Shown here in pieces: positions 8,936 to 17,307 of a stretch of 60,865 nt of DNA. A program made the translations under genes and the position numbers. Each line of letters starts with the position of its first letter. Within the stretch, counting starts at the first letter, position 1. This stretch comes from Akkermansiaceae bacterium (GTDB taxonomy: Bacteria; Verrucomicrobiota; Verrucomicrobiia; Verrucomicrobiales; Akkermansiaceae): the NCBI GenBank assembly GCA_021733795.1, contig JAIPKB010000006.1:1-60865 (forward strand). The letters are read 5' to 3'. The notes under the pieces were generated by a model. The model was not told where the DNA came from. It was given only the letters and a program-made list of their open reading frames with translations, and did not search any database.

Positions 8936-10528
8936 ATGAAAAACCTCGCTTCCCGGCCCAACGCAAATGGCAGTGCCCATGCGATGGCGCAGCCGACGAT
9001 AAAGATCCTTGGGGTTCTTGCCTTGGCGTTGGGATTCCCCGTGTCACTGCTTCTCGGCGCCCCCGTGCCGGAGCAGCCGGTGGCGTCCTTTCGCTGGGGT
9101 GGCGGCGCCAGCTCTAACATGGCCTCCGCCGCCCGCAACCTGCCGGCCGATCCGGGCAACACGGCGCCGTTGTGGGAAATCAAGACCGGCACGCACCAGT
9201 ATTCCATCCCGACCGTTGACCGGGGCCGCATCCTGATCGCGGCGAATGATGCCGGCATCAAACGGGCGGGCTACGAAGCCACCAGCGGCGGCGGCGTGAT
9301 GTGCGTGGCGCAAGCCACCGGCAACTTAATCTGGCAGCTGCCCATCCCGCGCTACATGGACGGAGTCAAAGCGCCCTATCACTTTGACCAGTGGAATTGC
9401 GGCGTCTGCTCCGGTCCCGTGGTGGATGGCAATCGGGTTTATGTCGTCGGCAGCCGCGGTGAAATCCTGTGTCTGGATCTGGATGGCCAGGCCAATGGCA
9501 ATGACGGTCCGTGCCTGGACGAGCTTGCCTACATGGGCATCACCAACACCCCGGATGCCAAACTGGAGCCGACCGATGGCGACATCGTATGGAAATTCAA
9601 TCTCATCCCGGAACTCGGGGTCATTCTGCACGACGTCTGTGGCAGCACCCTGCTGCTGGACGGTGACCTCCTCTACGCCTGCACCTCCAACGGCATCGAC
9701 GACCGCCACGACCAAATCCCCAAGCCCGACGCGCCGAGTCTGATTGTGCTCGATAAGAATACCGGCCGACTGGTGGCCAAAGACGACGCGAAAATCGGCC
9801 GGCGCATGTTCCACTGCAACTGGTCCTCGCCGGTGGCTGGCAGCGTGAATGGCCGGACGCTGATCTACTTCGGTGGCGGCGACGGCATCCTCTACGCCTT
9901 CGATCCGCCGTCGCGTGGCCCGGATTCGGAAATTCAAATCCTCAAACAGGTCTGGACCTACGACTGCAATCCGCCCGATTTCCGGCAACGCGATGGCCAA
10001 CCGATACCCTATTCCAAGGCCACCAAAAACCGCCCGGATGGTCCCAGCGAAATCATCGGCACGCCCGTATTTCACGCGGGGCGGATTTACGTCGCCATCG
10101 GCCAGAGTCCGATTCATGGCGTGGGGCGCGGCTGTTTTTCCTGCGTGGATGCCGCCACCGGCCAGAAGGTGTGGACTTCGGAACTCATCGATCGCACGAC
10201 GGCGACCGCAGCCATCGCGGATGGACTCGTCTATCTTCCCGACTACACCGGCAATCTGCATTGTTTCGATGCCGACACCGGCCAGCGGTATTGGGTGCAT
10301 CCATTGGAAGACAAGACCTGGTGCGCCTCGGCCTTCGTGGCGGACGGGAAAGTCTATGCCGGAACCGAGACCCGCAACCTGTGGGTGTTGCGGGCTGGCA
10401 AGGAATTACAGGTCCTCTCGCGCAGCCGGCTCAAGAGCATTCCGAGCACTCCCACCGCGGCCGACGGCGTGCTCTACCTGCCGCTGCAAAACCGCCTCCT
10501 CGCCGTGCCGGGCAAGCCGACGGAATGA
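8936..10528 (+). CDS. secreted PQQ/BamB-like beta-propeller protein
   Basis: The 530-residue product has repeated propeller blades of the PQQ type: GNLIWQLPIPRY, GPVVDGNRVYVVGSRGEILCLDLDG, GDIVWKFNLIP, AATGQKVWTSEL, IADGLVYLPDYTGNLHCFDADTG. A hydrophobic signal (TIKILGVLALALGFPVSLLLG) follows a short basic stretch. Met at 8936 or 8984 are the best starts; one seven codons upstream is also open. It contains several cysteines (CGVCSG, HCNW, GCFSC). Quinoprotein-like sugar or alcohol oxidation or a scaffolding role is possible; no PQQ ligand set can be assigned. Confidence 0.8.
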   Translation: MKNLASRPNANGSAHAMAQPTIKILGVLALALGFPVSLLLGAPVPEQPVASFRWGGGASSNMASAARNLPADPGNTAPLWEIKTGTHQYSIPTVDRGRILIAANDAGIKRAGYEATSGGGVMCVAQATGNLIWQLPIPRYMDGVKAPYHFDQWNCGVCSGPVVDGNRVYVVGSRGEILCLDLDGQANGNDGPCLDELAYMGITNTPDAKLEPTDGDIVWKFNLIPELGVILHDVCGSTLLLDGDLLYACTSNGIDDRHDQIPKPDAPSLIVLDKNTGRLVAKDDAKIGRRMFHCNWSSPVAGSVNGRTLIYFGGGDGILYAFDPPSRGPDSEIQILKQVWTYDCNPPDFRQRDGQPIPYSKATKNRPDGPSEIIGTPVFHAGRIYVAIGQSPIHGVGRGCFSCVDAATGQKVWTSELIDRTTATAAIADGLVYLPDYTGNLHCFDADTGQRYWVHPLEDKTWCASAFVADGKVYAGTETRNLWVLRAGKELQVLSRSRLKSIPSTPTAADGVLYLPLQNRLLAVPGKPTE

Positions 10529-10831
10529 GGTGCGCTTGAGAAAGGTGGCAGTGTCATCGCCGATGGTCGCCGCCGAGTCCGCGCTGCCTGCCGATAGCCC
10601 GAGCGGGCGGTTCGACACGACGGGCTTGCGGACCCGTCCACCTCGTGCGATAACGCGGCCTGACCGCATCCCACAGTTACTAGGGCTTAATCCATGGATC
10701 TGTCCCGTTGGACAAATCCCCACAGCGGGCGCAACCGGACCTTGGTCTCGGGGCACCTGCATGGAAGCGCGTGAAGTTCCGGTGCCGTATTTCCCATTGC
10801 ATCTTTCGGCATTCCGGCTATCCTATCGGAC
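10529..10831. other. intergenic, no gene recognised
   Basis: The region between the propeller gene and the DUF5069-like gene shows only shadow ORFs of low plausibility. Confidence 0.4.
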
Positions 10832-11275
10832 ATGTCCAAAATCATTCCCCTCATCAGTTCCGGTATCGCCGGTCCGCTCGGTGTCCTCCACCTACCCCGC
10901 CTCTGGCAGAAAACCTCGCTGGCCGCCGTCGGCAAGGACCACCCGGACTATCCGGCCTGCTCTCCAGGCTATGACACCATGGTCCTCGGCGGTCTCGGCA
11001 TCGACGTCGACGCCTTCAAGAATTTCGTCACCGATGAAAATCCCACCTACCCGCAATGCGAGGCCTGGGTTCTCCAGCAATGCGGCGGCTCGCTGGATGC
11101 CCAGAAGGTCGCGGAACTCAACGCCTCCATCGCCGGCTACAACCACGAGGACGCTGTCCGCAAGTCCATCCTCGACGCCAATGGCATTCCCGACGAAGGC
11201 AAGATTCTCGACGCGATCAATCTCAACAACCTCGACGACTGGCTGAGCTTCCACAAGGAAGTGATTGAGGGCTGA
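10832..11275 (+). CDS. DUF5069-like protein
   Basis: The 147-residue product opens MSKIIPLISSGIAGPLGVLHLPRLWQK, then PGYDTMVLGGLGID, and later EDAVRKSILDANG and DDWLSFHKEV. The short length, the 'LPRLW.K' opening and the helical C-terminus resemble DUF5069 proteins, which are frequent in verrucomicrobia and of unknown function. Cytosolic; no signal peptide. The nearest gene on either side is unrelated. Confidence 0.6.
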   Translation: MSKIIPLISSGIAGPLGVLHLPRLWQKTSLAAVGKDHPDYPACSPGYDTMVLGGLGIDVDAFKNFVTDENPTYPQCEAWVLQQCGGSLDAQKVAELNASIAGYNHEDAVRKSILDANGIPDEGKILDAINLNNLDDWLSFHKEVIEG

Positions 11276-11524
11276 ACTTCACCATCGGTCACGCGCTGGC
11301 CAGTGATGCCGGGCAGTTGCAGGGATATCGCGGGTTCACGCGAACCGTCTACCCCAGGCAAGCGGGTGCTGGCTGGGATTGAAGGCGGTGCCAATTGGCC
11401 CGCCTGCCTTTCGCACATGGAAGGATGTCTTAAAACAAAACGGGCTGCGGTTGTGATCGACAGCGACAGCTCTGCGACGGATTCCTCTGGACTGCCCGTG
11501 CCAGCCGGCTATCCTTCGAAGGAT

Positions 11525-12496
11525 ATGAAACTCACCGTCATGGGCCAGATGAAACACAGCCGGGCATCCGTCATTTATTTGGCCGGGCTTCTGCTGCTCC
11601 CTAATGCGGCTCCGGGCGCGGAAGCGCAAGACGCCGCGGTCTTTCCCGCGCCGCGCCTGGTGACTGCCGAAACCCGTGACAACCCGCGGGCTCTGGCTGA
11701 TTTGCGGAAATCCGGCAAGATCTTCTTCGAGGATGATTTCGAGTCCGACGCCTCGCTCAAAAACTACTTCGAGATCCGCGGCCTCAGGGAAGGCAATGCC
11801 AAGCGCACGAATGATGCGAAGCTCGCCCACACCGGCACGGGAGCGATGCAGCTCACCGCCGTGGCCAGGGACGGCAAGGAATCCGGAGCCGGTGCCACGG
11901 GTTGGCTCGGACCGGAGGGATACGACCGTGTTCATCTCCGCCTCTACATCAAGTATGCCGCCGACTACGACCAAGGCAACTTGAACCACACCGGCGGCAG
12001 TTTGGCGGCGGTGGCTGGCACCGACCGTTGGGCCGGCATGGGATCGGCGGGAATCCGCCCCCGCGGCGACGATCGCTTCAACAGTCGTTTCGAACCGTGG
12101 TGCGACTGGCGCAAGCTTCCTCCTCCCGGCTATCTTTTCCTCTACACCTACTGGATGGAAATGGCTCGGGACCGCGACGGTCACTACTGGGGCAACATGC
12201 TCGGGCCCGTCGATTCGGAGCGGGTGGTTCCCCGTCGCGGCCAATGGCATTGTCTCGAACACATGATCAAAGCCAACGACGTGGGCCAGTCCAACGGCGA
12301 ACTTGCCGCGTGGATTGACGGCAAACTCTATATCCACTACCAAGGCATCCGCTGGCGCTCGTCGCCGGATGTCAGACTCAAACGCTTCGACCTCGGCGTC
12401 TATGTGCATGCCGCGGCGAAGAACAACACCGTTTGGTATGACGACGTCGCGCTCTCGACCGGCTACATCGGTCCCAAGGGCAAAGCGAGGGATTGA
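11525..12496 (+). CDS. secreted concanavalin-like / polysaccharide-lyase-like protein
   Basis: The 323-residue product has a signal peptide (MKHSRASVIYLAGLLLLPNAAPGAEA, with nearby in-frame ATGs at 11525, 11540 and 11549). The mature part begins FFEDDFESDASLKNYFEIRG and contains HLRLYIKYAADYD, WCDWRKLPPPGYLFLYTYW and AAWIDGKLYIHYQGIRWR, ending NNTVWYDDVALSTGYIGP. This is a beta-jelly-roll pattern typical of family 14/20-type lyases or LamG-like sugar-binding proteins. Substrate unknown. The frame is open upstream to 11303, but the signal peptide fixes the start near 11525. Confidence 0.65.
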   Translation: MKLTVMGQMKHSRASVIYLAGLLLLPNAAPGAEAQDAAVFPAPRLVTAETRDNPRALADLRKSGKIFFEDDFESDASLKNYFEIRGLREGNAKRTNDAKLAHTGTGAMQLTAVARDGKESGAGATGWLGPEGYDRVHLRLYIKYAADYDQGNLNHTGGSLAAVAGTDRWAGMGSAGIRPRGDDRFNSRFEPWCDWRKLPPPGYLFLYTYWMEMARDRDGHYWGNMLGPVDSERVVPRRGQWHCLEHMIKANDVGQSNGELAAWIDGKLYIHYQGIRWRSSPDVRLKRFDLGVYVHAAAKNNTVWYDDVALSTGYIGPKGKARD

Positions 12497-12554
12497 GCGC
12501 TTGAGCACTTGGCAGGTTTGACATTCCGCCGCCGCCGGTTTTGTGACATGCCGC

Positions 12555-12650
12555 ATGGCAAATAAACAAGCACCCATCAAAGACAAGTATTCCAAAACCC
12601 AGATCCTCGACGCAATTGCCGCCGGCACAGGGCATGGACCGCCAGAGTGA
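12555..12650 (+). pseudogene. HU-family DNA-binding protein, N-terminal fragment
   Basis: It reads MANKQAPIKDKYSKTQILDA then IAAGTG before leaving the family and stopping after 31 residues. The KDKYSKTQIL..IA start matches the verrucomicrobial HU N-terminus. The DNA-binding arm is absent, so the gene was cut by recombination. Confidence 0.6.
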
Positions 12651-12834
12651 GCCGGTGATCTGGGCGGCCTGCATCCAGACACTCCAAAGCCAGGGCATAC
12701 TCGCGGCATTGCTGGCGGTTGACATGGGCATCACGCTCTATGCGGTCGCCGATGTTTTCAGCCGCAGATTCGCAGGCGAGGGCCGGAACCCCAGGCACAC
12801 CCCGGGGAAGAGTCCCCGGAAACAGTAGCCTCCC
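12651..12834. other. gene-scrap spacer
   Basis: An unplaced protein-like stretch (VIWAACIQTLQSQGILAALL) follows the HU fragment. No family is recognised. Confidence 0.3.
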
Positions 12835-12990
12835 TCAATCGTCCCCCTCCAGATCCATGTCCGGAATGTGGGTAAAGCTGATCCGCATCGGTGCGCTCTC
12901 CCGCGCCTCCTGGGCGGCCCCGAGATAGACCACGTTGCGGCCGTAGCGGGCGCGCAGTTGGTCCGACCTCTCCGACGCCCCGCGCCTGTC
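12835..12990 (-). pseudogene. Y-family DNA polymerase, C-terminal fragment
   Basis: The minus strand reads RARYGRNVVYLGAAQEARES then APMRISFTHIPDMDLEGDD and a stop. This matches the last 40-45 residues of DinB/UmuC-type translesion polymerases (RYGRNT.Y.GGA..A.DAAPMRI.FTHIPD). The catalytic domains are missing and the 5' end is fused to unrelated sequence. Confidence 0.65.
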
Positions 12991-13047
12991 GAATCGAGGG
13001 ATCCGCCGGCTTTCATTCCTCATCCCTCAGTCCCCAGGATCTTCGGC

Positions 13048-13419
13048 ATGAACATCATCTCCGTTCAAAAGAAACGGGTCTCCCTCGGCATCCGATGCTA
13101 CGCCCGCAAATCCAAAAGCTGGCACTACTGGACTAAGAAGGAAATCGCACTCCTCGGCAAGATGCCAGACGGTGATGTCGCCCTCAAAACCGGAATCAAC
13201 AAAGCCTCCGTCGCTTGGAAACGCTGCAAACTCAAAATTCCACCCTTCACCAATAAGCGCCCGAAAAAGCTTCTCACCGCCTGGACCCGCAAGGAGATCG
13301 CCGTCCTTGGCAAAATGACCGACGCCGCAGCCGCAGCCGCCCTCGACCTTGCGCACTCGGCCGTTCGCCTGAAACGCATTTCCCTCGGTATCCCACCCTT
13401 CGGCCGCAAAGAATCCTGA
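13048..13419 (+). CDS. Myb/SANT-like repeat protein, probably truncated
   Basis: The 123-residue product has tandem repeats of about 55 residues: HYWTKKEIALLGKMPDGDVA then KRCKLKIPPF, and AWTRKEIAVLGKMTDAAAAA then KRISLGIPPF. The N-terminus begins inside an earlier repeat (QKKRVSLGIRC), so the gene may have lost its first repeats. The pattern resembles short helix-turn-helix (Myb/SANT-like) modules found in planctomycete and verrucomicrobial proteins. DNA binding is plausible but unproven. Confidence 0.5.
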   Translation: MNIISVQKKRVSLGIRCYARKSKSWHYWTKKEIALLGKMPDGDVALKTGINKASVAWKRCKLKIPPFTNKRPKKLLTAWTRKEIAVLGKMTDAAAAAALDLAHSAVRLKRISLGIPPFGRKES

Positions 13420-13639
13420 TCCCCTGTGACGGCGGCTTTCCACCGCCCTGCCCCCTTGGAAACCCGCCCCAGCCGGGTTGAATTCGCTTGCCAACTGTCA
13501 AGGCCACTCTCATCTCTATTCCCGTCAGCCAGCCCTTCGGCCTTGATCGGAAACAAGCCCGATAAGACGCCGCTCCAAAAGCCAGACCCGCAGCAGGTTT
13601 CAGATTTCGACCCATCTCCCCCTCTTCTCCCGGTCACCT

Positions 13640-13957
13640 AACCGCTCTTTAGCCCTCATGCGCACCAACCCCGGACAGTGGACAGAGATCAGGGGTCAGA
13701 GGGCGCAGTCAGAACGGCGGCGGTCAGAGGTCGGAGGACGGGGGGCGACGGCACTTGAAGCTTCCCCCGATTTTGGCACGATTTTTCTTGGCGTCGAGGC
13801 CTGGAAGGCTATTCTCCGGGTAGAAGAGATCCTTCCATGAATCCAGCCGCAAACGCCCGGTCTTCTCCTTTTTCAGCGTTTCGGTTTTCAGTTTTTCAGC
13901 TTTTACCCCATCGCCCCTCATGCGCACCAACCTGGAAAAGCAATTCCCTAGCAATAC
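13640..13957. repeat. dispersed element, copy C
   Basis: It starts CCGCTCTTTAGCCCTCATGC and then carries a loose heptamer tract (GTCAGAG-like), the shared core (GGCCTGGAAGGCTATTCTCC, GAATCCAGCCGCAAACGCCC), a CAGTTTT/CAGCTTTT tract and the end module CATGCGCACCAACCTGG...GCAATTCCCTAGCAAT. The CTCATGCGCACCAAC string occurs at both ends. A remnant of an unrelated gene begins exactly where the element ends. Confidence 0.85.
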
Positions 13958-14125
13958 AAGACCTATCAGGGCAACAGCCTTGACGAACATGCCCGTGGCT
14001 ACTCCGGCCAGCTCGCCGCCTATCGGGCCGCGCTGGAGGCTACCGGACATCCGGTGTCGTCCACTTGGATCCACTTGTGCACCCAAGGCAATCTGCCGCC
14101 CGTGGGCGATGGTCCAGGCAAATAA
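13958..14125 (+). pseudogene. UvrD/RecB-type helicase-nuclease, C-terminal fragment
   Basis: The frame reads KTYQGNSLDEHARGYSGQLA, AYRAALEATGHPVSSTWIHL and a stop. This matches the C-terminal PD-(D/E)XK end of UvrD/AddA-like proteins (YA.QL..Y..AL....G.PV...WIH.P..G). It begins immediately after element C, so the remainder was replaced or deleted. Confidence 0.5.
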
Positions 14126-14453
14126 AAACCGGCTCACAAGACATTGGCCCGACAGCCAATATCTAAAAACCACTTGCGCTCCAAGCAAGCCACTTTCATA
14201 TGACATTCAAAATCCCACACCGCCTTTACCTGACAATCAGCCTCACGCCAAAGAAACTCGCTCCATAGTTATTCCGGATCAATGGGCGGAAGACCCTAAT
14301 GGGTTATATTGACAGGCCTAATAAAAATCCTAATCCATGAAACAAATTTAAGATATATTAGGGCATGTCGCAACCACCCTACGACGGGATCATTCATAGA
14401 ATATATCGAGGCGTAATTGCCTTAATCCACGCCGCCCACAACCAAACACCATC
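14126..14453. other. intergenic, no gene recognised
   Basis: The region is AT-richer than its surroundings (for example about 14310-14370) and holds no supported ORF. It probably contains the promoter of the DUF4253 gene. Confidence 0.4.
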
Positions 14454-15131
14454 ATGAAAGTTATCGAAGTTCCCGGTGACAAAGCCATGCAGGAATTGAC
14501 CCGGCTACTGGCCAAGAAAGCCGATACCGGTCTGCACCCGGTATGGTTCGGTGGAAACAGGGATATCACCTTCATCGCAGAGGGACGCTCGCAGGTGAAA
14601 AATCCCAAGACGTCGATCACCAGAAGCATGAAAATGAATATCGACGAAATGATCGCCGACTTCTACTCTCCTGACTCGAACGATGGTGAACCACGCGAAG
14701 AGGAGCCGGCCGAGGAAGCATGGGTGCTTGAGGAGGAAACCGGCGAGGACAGCGAGGTGACCGATGGAGACGACGAACTCGACCTGTATTGCAGCGGAAA
14801 ACCACCACACACAGTCCACATCGGCTTGTTGGACATCGACGAGCCGTGGCAGATGTTTGCTCATCTTGGCTGGGGCGGAAGCGATAGCGACTTCCAATGT
14901 GCCCTCCACCGCCGCTGGCAGGAGGAATGGGGAGCGGAGGTGGTCGTTTTGCAGGAGAGCATTATCGAATGCCGGGTGTTGAGACCGCCGCAAACCCGCA
15001 AGGACGCAATGCGCCTGGCCCGCGAGCAGTATTTCTACTGCGGCGACATCGTCAGCCAAGGCACGGGTTCGGTTCTTGAACTTGCCTACACGCTGCTGGG
15101 CTTGAATCAGTGGTTTTTCTGGTGGGATTGA
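14454..15131 (+). CDS. DUF4253 domain protein
   Basis: The 225-residue product has an N-terminal alpha/beta segment (GDKAMQELTRLLAKKADTGL, HPVWFGG) and an acidic linker (residues about 75-105). The DUF4253 domain follows: VHIGLLDIDEPWQMFAHLGW, ALHRRWQEEWGAEVVVLQES, DAMRLAREQYFYCGDIVSQG. The characteristic C-terminal WFFWWD is present. DUF4253 proteins are often encoded near polymorphic toxins and are suspected immunity or SUFU-like proteins; that role is inference. An LRR gene follows in the same direction after 54 bases. Confidence 0.85.
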   Translation: MKVIEVPGDKAMQELTRLLAKKADTGLHPVWFGGNRDITFIAEGRSQVKNPKTSITRSMKMNIDEMIADFYSPDSNDGEPREEEPAEEAWVLEEETGEDSEVTDGDDELDLYCSGKPPHTVHIGLLDIDEPWQMFAHLGWGGSDSDFQCALHRRWQEEWGAEVVVLQESIIECRVLRPPQTRKDAMRLAREQYFYCGDIVSQGTGSVLELAYTLLGLNQWFFWWD

Positions 15132-15185
15132 AAAACTGCCCGAATGACGAACTCCTCATGATCTTAAAACATCAGGAACAAAAAA

Positions 15186-16064
15186 ATGAGTCGGCGTGAG
15201 AAACACAACAAAATCCAAGGAGCTCAGGCACGCGAGGAAGGTGGATATGTATTGCATGATTTCGAAGAATACCTTCCGAAACGCTGGATTGATCTAAAGC
15301 TTGCCAGGAGTTATCTCGATGACCCATTCGCAGTTGAAGAATGCGATGGAATCGATGACGACGCCGCAGAGGTACTCGCCACACATCCGGGGCCGCTTTG
15401 GCTTGAGGGACTGACCACGATTTCTGCTTCCGCCGCCGAAGCCCTGGCGAAGCATAAAGGCCGTCTTGATCTCGGTGGGCTGACCGAAATCCCGAATGCG
15501 GTCGCGCGGGCTCTTTCGAAACATCATGGTCATCTTATTCTGAGCAAGGTTTGCAAATTATCGGTCAAAGCCGCCGGCTCGCTGGCCATGCAGCAAGGAT
15601 CGCTTTTTCTCGGCGGTTTGACCAAACTGTCCAAACCGGTTGCCCACGCCCTGTCCGAGCACCGAGGGAGCCTTAATCTTTACGGGCTGAAATCCCTACC
15701 GGACGAGATCGCCCAGGAGTTCTCCCGGCACACGGGGGATCTTGCGCTCGGGAGCGTTTCCAACTTGTCGGATACCGCTGCCAGATTTCTTGCCAATCAA
15801 CAGGGATCACTTCACCTCGACGGATTGAAAACACTCTCGGATGCCGCCGCTGAATTCCTCTCAAGGCATCCGGCGGGTCTGTCTCTCAACGGCCTGACCG
15901 AACTGTCGGACGCCTCCGCCGAGTGCTTCTCAAAGCATGACGGGGTTCTCAATCTTGAAGGCCTGAATTCGCTCACGCCTGCCGCAGCAGCAGCGCTTGC
16001 TAGGAAGAACGGAACCATCAACAAGCAAAAGCCTGCGGAATGGGTGGCGTCGCTACGGTCATAA
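15186..16064 (+). CDS. 23-residue LRR protein, single-module form
   Basis: The 292-residue product has a short N-terminus, a cap ([30 protein letters not shown], from residue 33), about nine repeats of roughly 23 residues (pattern LS.AAAE.LSKH.G.L.L.GLT) and a C-terminal cap ([20 protein letters not shown]). Cap-repeat-cap matches each half of the large protein at 18498. No signal peptide is seen, so it is probably cytoplasmic. Proteins of this type are multiplied in planctomycetes and verrucomicrobia; the function is unknown, with protein binding likely. Confidence 0.75.
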   Translation: MSRREKHNKIQGAQAREEGGYVLHDFEEYLPKRWIDLKLARSYLDDPFAVEECDGIDDDAAEVLATHPGPLWLEGLTTISASAAEALAKHKGRLDLGGLTEIPNAVARALSKHHGHLILSKVCKLSVKAAGSLAMQQGSLFLGGLTKLSKPVAHALSEHRGSLNLYGLKSLPDEIAQEFSRHTGDLALGSVSNLSDTAARFLANQQGSLHLDGLKTLSDAAAEFLSRHPAGLSLNGLTELSDASAECFSKHDGVLNLEGLNSLTPAAAAALARKNGTINKQKPAEWVASLRS

Positions 16065-16195
16065 CCCGGCTTCGATGTTTTCGGCAATCGTGGACAAGGA
16101 TGACCATGGCGGCTTCTGGGGAGGACAAAACCAGCCGAATAGGCGAAATGTACAACCGCACCCGTGACCTGTTCCGGCCGATGACAGCAACCACC

Positions 16196-16618
16196 ATGAA
16201 ATCCATTTTTATCCTTACGGGTGCCGGCATTTCGGCAGAGTCCGGCATTCAGGTTTTCCGCGGACCGGACGGGTTGTGGGAGGGCTATATGCTGGAATAG
16301 GTGGCTTGTCCCGAAGCATTTCAGCGAGACCGCTCAATGGTTTACCGGTTCTACAACATGCGGCGGTCGAAAATCCGGGACGCCGCGCCCAACGCCGCGC
16401 ATTTCGCCCTGGCGAGACTGGAGCGCGATTTCCCCGGGACGGTGAGCTTGGCGACCCAGAACATTGACGACCTGCACGAGCGCGCCGGAAGCCGCCGGGT
16501 GATTCACATGCATGGGGAGGCGATGAAGGCCAGCTGCCTGAAATGCGCGGCCGTCTCGCCCTGTGAAGTCACTCTCGACGAGACAACCTTTTCTCCCGCT
16601 CTCCGAACCACTCTTTAG
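16196..16618 (+). pseudogene. Sir2 (CobB-like) NAD-dependent deacylase, broken
   Basis: Clear Sir2 motifs are present: [34 protein letters not shown] and HMHGE with the first zinc cysteines (SCLKCA). An in-frame TAG at 16298-16300 interrupts the gene between LE and VACPEAF, where relatives have a sense codon. The frame then ends at the left end of element D, so the second zinc-cysteine pair and the C-terminal half of the Rossmann fold are missing. The gene is dead twice over. Confidence 0.8.
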
Positions 16619-16868
16619 CCCCTCATGCGCACCAAGTCCGGCCGGAGAGCAGAGGTCAGGAGTCGGAGGTCAGGGGTCGGAAGGACGGAACTTCCTCCGA
16701 TTCCCCCGATTTCCCCCCGATTTTCCTTGGCTTCGGGGCCTGGAAGGCTATTCTCCGGGTTGGAGAGATCGGCCCATGAATCCAGCCGCAAACGCCCGGT
16801 CTTCTCTTTTTCAGCTTTACCCAATCGCCGCTCATGCACACCAACCTGGAAAAGCAATTTCCTAGCAG
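16602..16868. repeat. dispersed element, copy D
   Basis: It begins GAACCACTCTTTAGCCCCTC ATGCGCACCAA, followed by a heptamer tract (GGTCAGGAGTCGGAGGTCAG), the shared core and the end module CATGCACACCAACCTGG...GCAATTTCCTAGCAG. It is the shortest full copy and has lost most of the CAGCTTTT tract. Its left end coincides with the truncation of the Sir2 gene. Confidence 0.85.
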
Positions 16869-16904
16869 TCGGCTCCGGAAAATCCGCCTGCCGCCCACGC
16901 AGGC

Positions 16905-17296
16905 ATGTTGCTTGAGAACGAAAAGGGCGACTGCTTCCGCTACCCTCACTGGCAGGTGGTGGAGCGCGTCATCCGCGAACTCAACCCAGGCCACTTCAAC
17001 AGCTACGCCTGCCTGTCGCTGCCCGGAAACACCCTCATCCAGTGCCTGCACGGTTTCAACGGCTACCACCTCGAATGGCGCATGACCGATCCCTCCGGCG
17101 ACGACGCCCACTACCGCGCATGCTATCCCGGGGGAGCCCCAAGGCCTTCGAGCTCAAGAAGCACGACTTCGTCAGCAAGGGTGAATTCCGGGATCTGCTC
17201 CACCTTGAAGACGTCCTCGACGCCTTCCGCGCATTCCACCAGGACGAGGGGGGGCTCCCCGGCTTCCTCCAGTGGCGGCGTGTCGAAGTCCCGTAA
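16905..17296 (+). pseudogene. immunity-like hypothetical protein, frameshifted
   Basis: The first frame reads MLLENEKGDCFRYPHWQVVE, NPGHFNSYACLSLPGNTLIQ, FNGYHLEWRM and HYRACYPGG. It continues in another frame as SPKAFELKKHDFVSKGEFRD and LEDVLDAFRAFHQDEG, ending at the TAA at 17294. The break is near the five-G run at about 17131. Both parts are protein-like and add up to about 130 residues. Size and style (WQVVE..IREL, LEDVLDAF) recall Imm1-type immunity proteins; assignment is tentative. Confidence 0.45.
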
Positions 17297-17307
17297 CCCA
17301 CACCGTC

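Noticed and set aside
9326-10300. Long minus-strand ORF opposite the PQQ-propeller gene
   Set aside because: It is a shadow of the plus-strand gene in a GC-rich region; the composition is alanine/glycine/valine-rich and matches no family.
13724-14206. Minus-strand ORF over element C (and a similar one over element D) with shared peptide TGRLRLDSW
   Set aside because: The shared peptide results from the shared DNA of the dispersed element; frames differ in start and end between copies and no family is known.
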